Below are positions 6,615 to 12,614 of a DNA stretch of 12,614 nucleotides, piece by piece. The DNA lies in contig JACPOX010000030.1 in assembly GCA_016191305.1 (NCBI GenBank), positions 1-12,614 of the forward strand, written 5' to 3'. The position numbers were made by a program, and so were the translations under genes. The DNA is from Legionella longbeachae. GTDB taxonomy: Bacteria > Pseudomonadota > Gammaproteobacteria > Legionellales > Legionellaceae. A model generated the notes under the pieces. That model was not told the origin of the DNA. It saw only the letters and a program-made list of their open reading frames with translations, and made no database searches. Numbering within the stretch: position 1 is the first letter of the stretch; every line of letters begins with the position of its first letter.

Positions 6615-7598
6615 ATGCGAGATACCTCTTTAAGTTGGCAAAAAAATTTAGCTCAGGGTTTTTCTTCAGTGAATGAATTATTAAGTTATCTGGAGTTACC
6701 TTTATCTATTGGGAATTTATCAGCTGAAAAACAATTTTCCAGCCGCATTCCTTTGGGATTTGCAAAACGCATGCAAAAAGGAAATCCTCTTGATCCTTTA
6801 TTACTCCAAGTTTTGGCGACTGAAAATGAACTGGAGTTCACTGAAGGTTACAGTATTGATCCTTTGGATGAGCGCAATACTAATCCAATACGAGGCTTGA
6901 TTCATAAATATCATGGACGTGTTTTACTCACCTTGACCGGTGCTTGTGCTGTGAATTGTCGTTATTGTTTTCGCAGGCATTTTCCTTATCATGAGAATAA
7001 TCCTGGTCGTAATGGATTTAAAGATATTTGTAATTACATCAGCAAAGATCCCAGTATCACGGAAGTAATTTTAAGTGGTGGAGATCCCTTATTGACATCT
7101 GATGTTGTTTTGGCAGAATTAATAAAACAATTAGAAGAAATTCCACATCTACATACTTTGCGTATTCATACGCGTATTCCTGTGGTTTTTCCTGAGCGGA
7201 TTGAGGAAGGCTTACTTACATTATTAAAAACCACTAGTTTCAACAAAGTGATTGTTTTGCATACTAATCATGCTCAAGAACTAGACGAATCCGTACACAA
7301 AGTACTTCATCACTTACGCAAATTAGGCTGTCATTTGTTGAATCAAACTGTTTTATTGGCAGGAATAAATGATGATGCGCAAATACTGGCTGCATTAAGC
7401 CAAAAATTATTTGCATACGGTGTAATCCCTTATTATTTACATACATTGGATAAAGTAAAAGGGGCTTCTCATTTTGACTTGCCTTTTGATAAAGTACAAA
7501 TTATTTATCAGCAATTACAAAATCTTTTGCCGGGATACTTATTGCCTCGCCTGGTTTGTGAAGAGCCAGGAAAACGTAGTAAAACTTTATTAATTTAG
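6615..7598 (+). CDS. epmB: EF-P beta-lysylation protein EpmB, lysine 2,3-aminomutase type (327 aa)
   Basis: This is a radical-SAM, PLP-dependent enzyme that turns L-alpha-lysine into (R)-beta-lysine for attachment to Lys34 of EF-P. The iron-sulfur motif is Cys111-x3-Cys115-x2-Cys118 in GACAVNCRYCFRRHFPY, followed by the SAM-binding LSGGDPLL at 153-160. The later PYYLHTLDKVKGASHF block and the C-terminal EEPGKRSKT are as in E. coli EpmB (YjeK). Lys323 in the last motif is the likely PLP lysine, by comparison with the E. coli sequence as I remember it. Length matches the short EpmB branch rather than catabolic lysine aminomutases. The N-terminus aligns well from ATG 6615, although no strong ribosome site precedes it. 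ldcA follows after 20 bases. Confidence 0.95.
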   Translation: MRDTSLSWQKNLAQGFSSVNELLSYLELPLSIGNLSAEKQFSSRIPLGFAKRMQKGNPLDPLLLQVLATENELEFTEGYSIDPLDERNTNPIRGLIHKYHGRVLLTLTGACAVNCRYCFRRHFPYHENNPGRNGFKDICNYISKDPSITEVILSGGDPLLTSDVVLAELIKQLEEIPHLHTLRIHTRIPVVFPERIEEGLLTLLKTTSFNKVIVLHTNHAQELDESVHKVLHHLRKLGCHLLNQTVLLAGINDDAQILAALSQKLFAYGVIPYYLHTLDKVKGASHFDLPFDKVQIIYQQLQNLLPGYLLPRLVCEEPGKRSKTLLI

Positions 7599-7618
7599 CT
7601 GCAAACAAGAAGACAAAA

Positions 7619-8521
7619 ATGAAAAAATTACCTACATTACATTCAGGGGATTCTGTTGAGATTATTGCACCTGCTTCACGTTGCGCTGATAGTCAATTGT
7701 ATTTATTAAAAGAATTATTAGTATCTTGGGGATTAAATTGTATTGTTAAAGAGAATATTTTTGGTAAGGATTTATTATGTGCCAATACAGATGAAATACG
7801 ATTTGAACTTTTAAAAGCTGCATTAGAAAATCCAGAAACAAAGGCAGTTATTTGTGCGCGAGGTGGCTATGGATCTATGCGATTAATTCCTAAATTAATG
7901 AATGTGCAGCCCCCTGAAACCGCTAAGATATTTGTTGGTATGAGTGATACGACTTGTTTACAACTCTATCTGCAGCAACTATGGGGTTGGCCAATAATTC
8001 ATGGAGCTGCTGCGCCAGATAGATTTTCTATGGAGTCGATTGCTTCTTTAAAAGCGCTTTTATTTGGTGATGTGAAGCAAATTGAATTTGCAAAATTAAT
8101 CCCGTTAAACAAATCTGCTCACGAAAATGGGATTATTAAATCCAGTGTGACGGGCGGTAATTTAGCAATAATTCAAGCGGGAATTGGTACTTTCTGGCAA
8201 ATGGATGCAGAAAATAAAATTATATTACTCGAAGAAGTCGGAGAACGGGGATATCGTGTTGATCGTATGCTAGAGCACTTACGACAGGCAAACCTTTTTA
8301 AAAATGCCACAGCAATTTTGCTGGGCGACTTCCTTGCTGGTAATGAGCCTGATGGCTCATCTTTAATTGAACCCGTACTTGAACGTTTTGCAAAATCCAC
8401 TGATGTTCCTGTATTGCGGATTGCTGGCATAGGGCATGGGGCGGTTAATTTCCCTATTCCCTGTGGAACAGAAGCGCATTTACAATTGGGAGATAATGCC
8501 CAATTAATTTGTTTTAGATAA
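7619..8521 (+). CDS. ldcA: Muramoyltetrapeptide LD-carboxypeptidase, S66 family (300 aa)
   Basis: This cytoplasmic serine peptidase removes the terminal D-Ala from murein tetrapeptides during cell-wall recycling. The Ser-Glu-His triad of family S66 is visible: Ser109 in FVGMSDTT, a Glu at about 205 in LLEEVGERGYRVDRML, and His273 in GIGHGAVNFPIPCG. The N-terminal APAS motif (17-20) and ARGGYGSMRL (80-89) are typical. No signal peptide is present, as expected. Length is normal. It lies 20 bases after epmB and is probably co-transcribed with it, though I know of no functional link between them. The 80-bp palindromic element follows 15 bases after its stop. Confidence 0.95.
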   Translation: MKKLPTLHSGDSVEIIAPASRCADSQLYLLKELLVSWGLNCIVKENIFGKDLLCANTDEIRFELLKAALENPETKAVICARGGYGSMRLIPKLMNVQPPETAKIFVGMSDTTCLQLYLQQLWGWPIIHGAAAPDRFSMESIASLKALLFGDVKQIEFAKLIPLNKSAHENGIIKSSVTGGNLAIIQAGIGTFWQMDAENKIILLEEVGERGYRVDRMLEHLRQANLFKNATAILLGDFLAGNEPDGSSLIEPVLERFAKSTDVPVLRIAGIGHGAVNFPIPCGTEAHLQLGDNAQLICFR

Positions 8522-8543
8522 AGAATAGATGTCTAGGTCTGTC

Positions 8544-8586
8544 AAAATGGGGCTGGTTTTCTGTGCTCAAAAATCAGCCCAATTTT
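8544..8586. terminator. Bidirectional terminator between ldcA and ppk
   Basis: AAAATGGGGCTG (8544-8555) pairs with CAGCCCAATTTT (8575-8586) at 11 of 12 positions. The stem extends inward by a G-T pair and TTTT/AAAA to a 9-base loop. On the plus strand the GC stem ends in AATTTT, and on the minus strand in ATTTT, so it can stop both converging units. Confidence 0.65.
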
Positions 8587-8609
8587 AGCTAGGATTAACG
8601 AATTGTCAA
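8582..8609 (-). promoter_or_regulatory. Promoter-like sequence reading out of the 80-bp element (minus strand)
   Basis: Read on the minus strand, TTGACA (8609-8604) and TAAAAT (8587-8582) are 16 bases apart, a near-consensus sigma-70 match. It would start inside the hairpin and read antisense into the 3' end of ldcA. It could simply be a chance match within the repeat end. Confidence 0.3.
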
Positions 8610-8630
8610 CAGACCCTAATATCTTCAAAT

Positions 8631-10703
8631 TTATAAAGAATTTTCTTCATCTCGATATAAGCTGATTAATTTTTCCTGAGCGCAATTATTCCCTTGAGTT
8701 AGCTGTTTATAGTTGCCATCGCTTTGCATTTCCCAGGTATTACTATTGTCTTTAAGATAATTTTTAATTACTTCATTCTTAATGCGTTTTTTACAGCTTT
8801 CATCGAGAATTGGAAACATGATTTCAATACGATGATATAAATTTCTCTCCATAAGATCAGCACTGGAACAAAAATAATATTCTTCAGTATTAATGCGGAA
8901 ATAAAATATTCGATGATGTTCAAGAAAGCGGCCAATATAGGAAAGAACGCGTATATTTTCTGAAACACCGGGCAATCCTGGCTTTAAGCAACATACTCCG
9001 CGCACAAGTAAGTTTATTTTAACTCCTGCCTGAGATGCTTTATACAAAGCTTGAATAATCGTTTTATCGGCTAATCCATTTACTTTGAGCAATATTTCTG
9101 CATCTCCTTTTTTTAATGCAGTAGCCGTACATTGTTCAATGTATTGCAATAATGTTTTTTGTAAAGTAAATGGAGAATGGCTTAATGCTTTTAGTTTGAC
9201 TACTTTTCCAAGGCCAGTAAGTTGTTGAAAAATGATTTGAGTATCTGAAGTAATGGTGGGTTCACAAGTTAATAATCCAAAGTCAGTATATCGCTTGGCG
9301 GTGTATTCATGGTAGTTTCCGGTGCTTAAATGTACATAACGTTTTAGTTTTCCATGGGCTCGTCTAACAACTAATGTCATTTTAGCGTGCGTTTTATATC
9401 CTACTACTCCATAAAGCACAAGGATCCCCGCTGCATGCAAACGGTTTGCTAATTTCAGATTGGATTCCTCATCAAAACGAGCTCTCAATTCAATAACGGC
9501 GGTCACCTCTTTGCCGGAATGAGCTGCATCGACTAAAGCATCAACCATTACAGATTCAGAGCGCGTTCGATATAAGGTTTGGTTTATTGCCAGGACATTG
9601 GGATCGCTGGCTGCTTGCCTTACAAAATCAATAACTACGCCAAAACTTTGATATGGATGGTGTAACAGGATATCTTGTTCATCAATAACGTTAAATAGAT
9701 TACGTTCTGATTTGGAAAAATGAGGATAGTGTGAGGTAAAAAGTGGATAATTTAAATCTGGCCTATCAATACTGTTAATAGCACTCAAATGGCGTTGTAT
9801 GTTTACAGGACCATCACAATAATAAGTATCTTCATGACGTAGATGGTATTTTTGCAATAAGAAGTCAACAATTTTTTCAGGACAATTTTTTTCAATCTCT
9901 AGTCGCACTACATGGCCATAATGACGAGAAAAAATTTCACGCTGTAGGGCTTTTGCTAGGTCGTCAATTTCTTCTTCACGAAGAAATAAATCACTATTAC
10001 GAGTAAGACGAAAAGAATGGCATCCACTAATCTCCATGCCAGGGAACAAACTGTTTACATGAGTTGTAATGATGGAGGATAGATAAACAAAAATATGAGC
10101 ATCCCCACATAACTCTGAAGGTAAATGAATCACTCTTGGAATCGATCTGGGCGCATGCACTACGGCGTAATTAATATTACGATCAAAAGCATCTTTTCCA
10201 CTTAAGGAAATAATAAAGTTTAAACTTTTATTGATCAATTGTGGTAAAGGGTGAGCTAAGTCTAGAGCAATTGGGCTGATCACTGGTTGAATTTCATGTT
10301 TAAAATAGTGTTTTGCCCATAAATGGATGTCATCAGTCCACTGCTCAGTATCAAGAAAGTGAATATTTTCTTTACTCAATGCAGGAAGGAGCTGTTTATT
10401 AAATATGGAGTAGACTTGATCAATGAGTTGATGTGTTTTTTGACTGATTAAGCTAAATGCTTCATCAGGTCGTAAGCCATCAATAGATAATTTGATTGAA
10501 GATAAAGCAATCTTTTCTTTAAGGCCGGCAACGCGTATTTCAAAAAATTCATCTAAGTTGCTGCTGCAAATGCTAAGAAAACGCATTCGTTCCAATAATG
10601 GAACTCGTTCATCATTGGCCAACGTCAGAACTCTCTGATTAAATGCAATAATCGAAAATTCTCTATTAACATAATAATCTGGATTGTCCAGTATTGTATC
10701 CAC
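8631..10703 (-). CDS. ppk: Polyphosphate kinase 1 (690 aa)
   Basis: Ppk1 reversibly transfers the gamma-phosphate of ATP onto inorganic polyphosphate, usually at the inner membrane. All domains are present. The N-terminal NREFSIIAFNQRVL and FLSICSSNLDEFFEIRVAGL are typical. Next come the phosphate-binding arginines in QTLYRT and ELRARFDE (about 379 and 407-409), and the autophosphorylated histidine in KTHAK (His439). His458 lies in VHLSTGNY, and the C-terminal RFLEHHRIF carries His596. Length equals E. coli Ppk. The start is GTG 10703, with GGAG six bases upstream; no ATG fits the family N-terminus. It is the last gene of a three-gene unit, 22 bases after the chrA-type gene, and ends just before the bidirectional terminator. 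No ppx is present. Confidence 0.96.
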   Translation of the reverse strand: MDTILDNPDYYVNREFSIIAFNQRVLTLANDERVPLLERMRFLSICSSNLDEFFEIRVAGLKEKIALSSIKLSIDGLRPDEAFSLISQKTHQLIDQVYSIFNKQLLPALSKENIHFLDTEQWTDDIHLWAKHYFKHEIQPVISPIALDLAHPLPQLINKSLNFIISLSGKDAFDRNINYAVVHAPRSIPRVIHLPSELCGDAHIFVYLSSIITTHVNSLFPGMEISGCHSFRLTRNSDLFLREEEIDDLAKALQREIFSRHYGHVVRLEIEKNCPEKIVDFLLQKYHLRHEDTYYCDGPVNIQRHLSAINSIDRPDLNYPLFTSHYPHFSKSERNLFNVIDEQDILLHHPYQSFGVVIDFVRQAASDPNVLAINQTLYRTRSESVMVDALVDAAHSGKEVTAVIELRARFDEESNLKLANRLHAAGILVLYGVVGYKTHAKMTLVVRRAHGKLKRYVHLSTGNYHEYTAKRYTDFGLLTCEPTITSDTQIIFQQLTGLGKVVKLKALSHSPFTLQKTLLQYIEQCTATALKKGDAEILLKVNGLADKTIIQALYKASQAGVKINLLVRGVCCLKPGLPGVSENIRVLSYIGRFLEHHRIFYFRINTEEYYFCSSADLMERNLYHRIEIMFPILDESCKKRIKNEVIKNYLKDNSNTWEMQSDGNYKQLTQGNNCAQEKLISLYRDEENSL

Positions 10704-10725
10704 AAGTTACTCCATGTAATTGCTA

Positions 10726-11259
10726 TCAACGAACTAGAAAAAAACATACACCTATAAATAATAAAAAACCATAAAAAGGGGATAGATTCCAAAAGGTTAA
10801 GGCAAGAAAAAAAATAAAACAACAAAGAATGACAGGGATAGAAAAATACATCCCTATAACCCCTTGAGCAACGGAGTAGCTTGCTGCTGCCAGTAAAGCC
10901 AATGCTCCATATTGTACCCCGATCATTATTTTACGAGCTATGGGGCCATTATGACTGCTTAGCCAATGATAGCCTATGACAGTCATGAGGAGCCCAGGTA
11001 AATTGAGTGAGAGCACTGCAAGAATTAATCCGGAAATTCCGGCAGCTTTATACCCGATAAGTGCGGATAATTTTACGGCAGTTAATCCAGGGAAGACAAA
11101 GCTTGAGCCGACCATCGCAATAAATTCTTCCTGTCCTATCCAATGTCTATAGTTAACTGCTTCATACTCTAATAGTTTTAACATGGAATTACCTCCACCT
11201 AAGGAGATGAGTCCAATTTTGCCAAAACTACAAAAGATAGCAAACAGGGTTTTTATCAT
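10726..11259 (-). CDS. chrA: Half-size ChrA-type chromate/anion transporter (177 aa)
   Basis: This is a single-domain (short-chain) member of the CHR family of inner-membrane transporters. Family marks are FGKIGLISLGGG at residues 12-23, the conserved W at about 40 followed by EEF, and FPGL near 56-59. About five or six hydrophobic segments are visible. Full-length ChrA has two such domains in about 400 residues. Short ones usually occur as tandem pairs, but no second half is next to this one. The substrate may be chromate or another oxyanion such as sulfate. I chose ATG 11259 because it overlaps the upstream stop as ATGA (translational coupling) and gives a normal short N-terminus; an earlier in-frame codon at 11298 lies inside the upstream gene. 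ppk follows after 22 bases. Confidence 0.85.
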   Translation of the reverse strand: MIKTLFAIFCSFGKIGLISLGGGNSMLKLLEYEAVNYRHWIGQEEFIAMVGSSFVFPGLTAVKLSALIGYKAAGISGLILAVLSLNLPGLLMTVIGYHWLSSHNGPIARKIMIGVQYGALALLAAASYSVAQGVIGMYFSIPVILCCFIFFLALTFWNLSPFYGFLLFIGVCFFLVR

Positions 11260-11723
11260 AATTTCAGTATATTTTTCAGGAATGTTACATAGTCGCAAGA
11301 AACATGTTCACCCAGCAAGTATTTGGAAATAGTTTCTACTAAATAAACTGATTTTCCTTCAACACAGACACTAAAATAGATTTTATCAAGAACCTCAAGA
11401 CGCGCGAGCTCCATTTTTATTTTAGGCTTGGTAGGGAATTTATAGAGAAGCGCTTCTTTTTTAACCAAAATACCCACTCCATTTTTTTCAATCTGTTGTA
11501 TTGTTTTATGTAAGGAGGGTGGGATTGGTTCGTTAGGTTGGGGGGCTTCTTCGAAACAATTGAGAATTATTTTTGGTCCAAAACCAAGAATAATAGGCTT
11601 ATCATCCGACCAAAAATAACGGATTTCCCATTTCAAATGATCGTCTTTTTTATCAACAAGAGTCTCTAAGGCTAGGGCTACTTTCGGGCTAAACTCGAAA
11701 TTCCAAACCAAGCGTTGATTCAT
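11256..11723 (-). CDS. Unrecognised 155-residue protein upstream of chrA-ppk
   Basis: I do not recognise the family. It is a mixed-charge soluble-looking protein with no signal peptide, no membrane segment and no metal motif I can name. The N-terminal half alternates aromatic and charged residues (LVWNFEFSPKVALALETL, KWEIRYFWSDDKPIILGFG). The middle has a proline-rich turn (EAPQPNEPIPPS), and the C-terminal half looks alpha/beta. Start ATG 11723 is preferred; a TTG two codons earlier is also possible, and the ribosome site is weak. Its stop overlaps the chrA start by four bases, so it is the first gene of the operon and is coupled to the transporter. Codon use and base content resemble the neighbours, giving no sign of recent transfer. 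Coupling suggests a regulatory or accessory role, but that is inference only. Confidence 0.72.
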   Translation of the reverse strand: MNQRLVWNFEFSPKVALALETLVDKKDDHLKWEIRYFWSDDKPIILGFGPKIILNCFEEAPQPNEPIPPSLHKTIQQIEKNGVGILVKKEALLYKFPTKPKIKMELARLEVLDKIYFSVCVEGKSVYLVETISKYLLGEHVSCDYVTFLKNILKL

Positions 11724-11729
11724 GATCAA

Positions 11730-11757
11730 TTGCTACTCGCAAAATAAAGTATATACT
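11730..11757 (+). promoter_or_regulatory. Sigma-70 promoter of fadE
   Basis: TTGCTA (11730-11735) and TATACT (11752-11757) are 16 bases apart, giving a start near 11764, about 33 bases before the fadE ATG. The -10 lies in the palindrome AGTATATACT (11748-11757) that the divergent operon may share. Confidence 0.5.
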
Positions 11758-11775
11758 ACAAGTTTATCATGCAAA
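11748..11775 (-). promoter_or_regulatory. Candidate divergent promoter of the 155-aa gene/chrA/ppk operon
   Basis: On the minus strand TTTGCA (11775-11770) and TATACT (11753-11748) are 16 bases apart, giving a start near 11741 and a short leader before ATG 11723. It shares its -10 bases with the fadE promoter, so the two would compete for polymerase. Confidence 0.4.
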
Positions 11776-11796
11776 GCAAGGGAAGGTATTGTCATT

Positions 11797-12614
11797 ATGG
11801 CCATTCTTTTTTTTCTACTTTATTTTATATTTACTCTGATAGTACTTTATAGAGCAATGAATCCATTAGTATGGGAATTAGGTAGCGTATTTTATTTAAT
11901 CATAGCAACTTTTGCTATTGGCTTACCCTGGATCATTGGTTTCCTGCTTTGGCTCGTGATTATTACAGCTTTGCTTGTTGTATACCTTGAACCCTTACGA
12001 GCAATTATTGCTGATTACCTTTATAAAACCGCTGGCAAGTCGATTCCCAAGCTATCTAAAACAGAAGAGGAAGCACTTAATGCTGGGGATACCTGGCTAG
12101 AACAAGATATTTTTACAGGAAATCCTGACTGGAACAGATTAGCAAATGTATCTACCGAACTTTCTGCTGAAGAACAGGCTTTTCTTGATAATGAAACGCA
12201 TACTTTATGTAGTATGTTAGATGAATGGGAAATCAACCAGACGCGCGATTTACCTGAAAAAGTTTGGACTTATATCAAAGAAAAAGGTTTTTTTGGCTTA
12301 GTGATCCCTAAGGAGTATGGGGGGAAAGGATTTTCTGCGCGCGCCCACTCAGATGTAGTTATTAAAATCTCCAGTCGCTCTGGAGTAGCTGCTGTAACTG
12401 TTATGGTGCCTAATTCTCTAGGTCCAGGTGAGTTAATTAACTACTATGGAACTGAGGAGCAAAAATCTTATTACTTACCACGACTTGCAAAAGGCATTGA
12501 TGTTCCCTGTTTTGCTTTAACTGAGCCAGGAGCGGGAAGTGATGCAACATCTATTCAATCCGATGCGATCGTTATGCAAAAGAAAGTGGACGGCAAAATG
12601 GTATTAGGTTTTAA
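11797..12614 (+). CDS. fadE: Membrane-anchored acyl-CoA dehydrogenase FadE, 3' end cut off by window edge
   Basis: FadE catalyses the first step of fatty acid beta-oxidation, forming trans-2-enoyl-CoA with FAD. The window holds 272 codons of what should be about 800. Residues 1-65 are two or three hydrophobic helices. These are the membrane anchor that marks the FadE branch, as opposed to short soluble acyl-CoA dehydrogenases. Then come SKTEEEALNAGDTWLEQD, PKEYGGKGFSA, and VPNSLGPGELINYYGTEEQK. The flavin/substrate loop CFALTEPGAGSDA follows. All track E. coli FadE closely. The start is ATG 11797, with GGAAGG ten bases upstream. The frame is open to the last base. It is transcribed divergently from the ppk operon across a 73-base gap. 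No FadR-like operator is evident to me. Confidence 0.95.
   Translation, partial: MAILFFLLYFIFTLIVLYRAMNPLVWELGSVFYLIIATFAIGLPWIIGFLLWLVIITALLVVYLEPLRAIIADYLYKTAGKSIPKLSKTEEEALNAGDTWLEQDIFTGNPDWNRLANVSTELSAEEQAFLDNETHTLCSMLDEWEINQTRDLPEKVWTYIKEKGFFGLVIPKEYGGKGFSARAHSDVVIKISSRSGVAAVTVMVPNSLGPGELINYYGTEEQKSYYLPRLAKGIDVPCFALTEPGAGSDATSIQSDAIVMQKKVDGKMVLGF

Larger units (their letters stand above)
8536..8615. repeat. 80-bp MITE-like inverted-repeat element
   Basis: The ends GGTCTGT (8536-8542) and ACAGACC (8609-8615) are perfect inverted repeats. The trinucleotide CTA sits immediately outside both ends, as a 3-bp target duplication would. Several IS5-family groups use short TA-centred targets, and I think this end sequence resembles some of their termini, but that is from memory. 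Inside is a second, near-perfect inverted repeat (8544-8560 with 8570-8586). No coding capacity. A transposition origin is inferred; copy number elsewhere in the genome would decide. Confidence 0.5.

Noticed and set aside
11259..11298. The longer chrA frame starting at 11298
   Set aside because: It would overlap the upstream gene by 43 bases and add a non-family N-terminus. The ATGA overlap at 11259 is a typical coupled start.
1..12614. CRISPR array, tRNA, integrase, toxin-antitoxin pair or restriction system
   Set aside because: No regularly spaced repeats, cloverleaf-like sequences or recognisable proteins of these kinds were seen on either strand.

Overview
The window reads as chromosomal DNA of an AT-rich gammaproteobacterium. 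The best guess is a member of the Legionellaceae or a near relative. This rests on low G+C, long branching FadE- and EpmB-type proteins of gammaproteobacterial character, an EF-P with Lys34 next to epmB, and a gammaproteobacterial-type 6S RNA. No plasmid, phage or integrase gene is visible. The genus is an inference from general character, not from a database match.

Layout. Positions 1-1398 (minus) hold the start and most of an APC-family amino acid permease that runs off the left edge. Positions 1527-3275 (minus) hold a decayed aconitase gene of the ~650-residue Aquifex-like type. It has lost an internal block, with a frame change near 3153, and has a second frameshift near 1645. After a gap with a GTTGGGCC/GGCCCAAC palindrome come a phosphoribosyltransferase (3482-4117) and a short-chain dehydrogenase (4158-4931), both plus. 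The 400-base gap at 4932-5331 is not empty. It carries a good promoter and a ~172-nt structured RNA that I identify as 6S RNA (ssrS). A second good promoter then drives a two-gene unit: a tiny exported protein whose tail is three 11-residue His/Trp/Arg repeats (5332-5598), and a tiny tyrosine-rich lipoprotein (5639-5881). Two back-to-back hairpins end this unit and the facing EF-P gene.

The centre is a translation-factor locus. EF-P (5974-6543, minus) is divergent from epmB (6615-7598, plus), whose product starts the lysine modification of EF-P. epmB is followed 20 bases later by an LD-carboxypeptidase gene (7619-8521) for murein recycling. An 80-bp palindromic element with matching GGTCTGT/ACAGACC ends and CTA on both sides lies between ldcA and ppk. 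It looks like a small inverted-repeat element that also serves as a bidirectional terminator.

On the right, three minus-strand genes form a tight operon: an unrecognised 155-residue protein (11256-11723), a half-size ChrA-type chromate transporter (10726-11259, ATGA overlap), and polyphosphate kinase Ppk1 (8631-10703, GTG start). A compact divergent promoter region with a shared AGTATATACT palindrome separates this operon from fadE, the membrane-anchored acyl-CoA dehydrogenase, which runs off the right edge. I see no CRISPR array, tRNA, rRNA or obvious defence system. The best leads for something undescribed are the His-repeat protein plus Tyr-rich lipoprotein pair, the 80-bp element, and the unknown gene in front of chrA-ppk.
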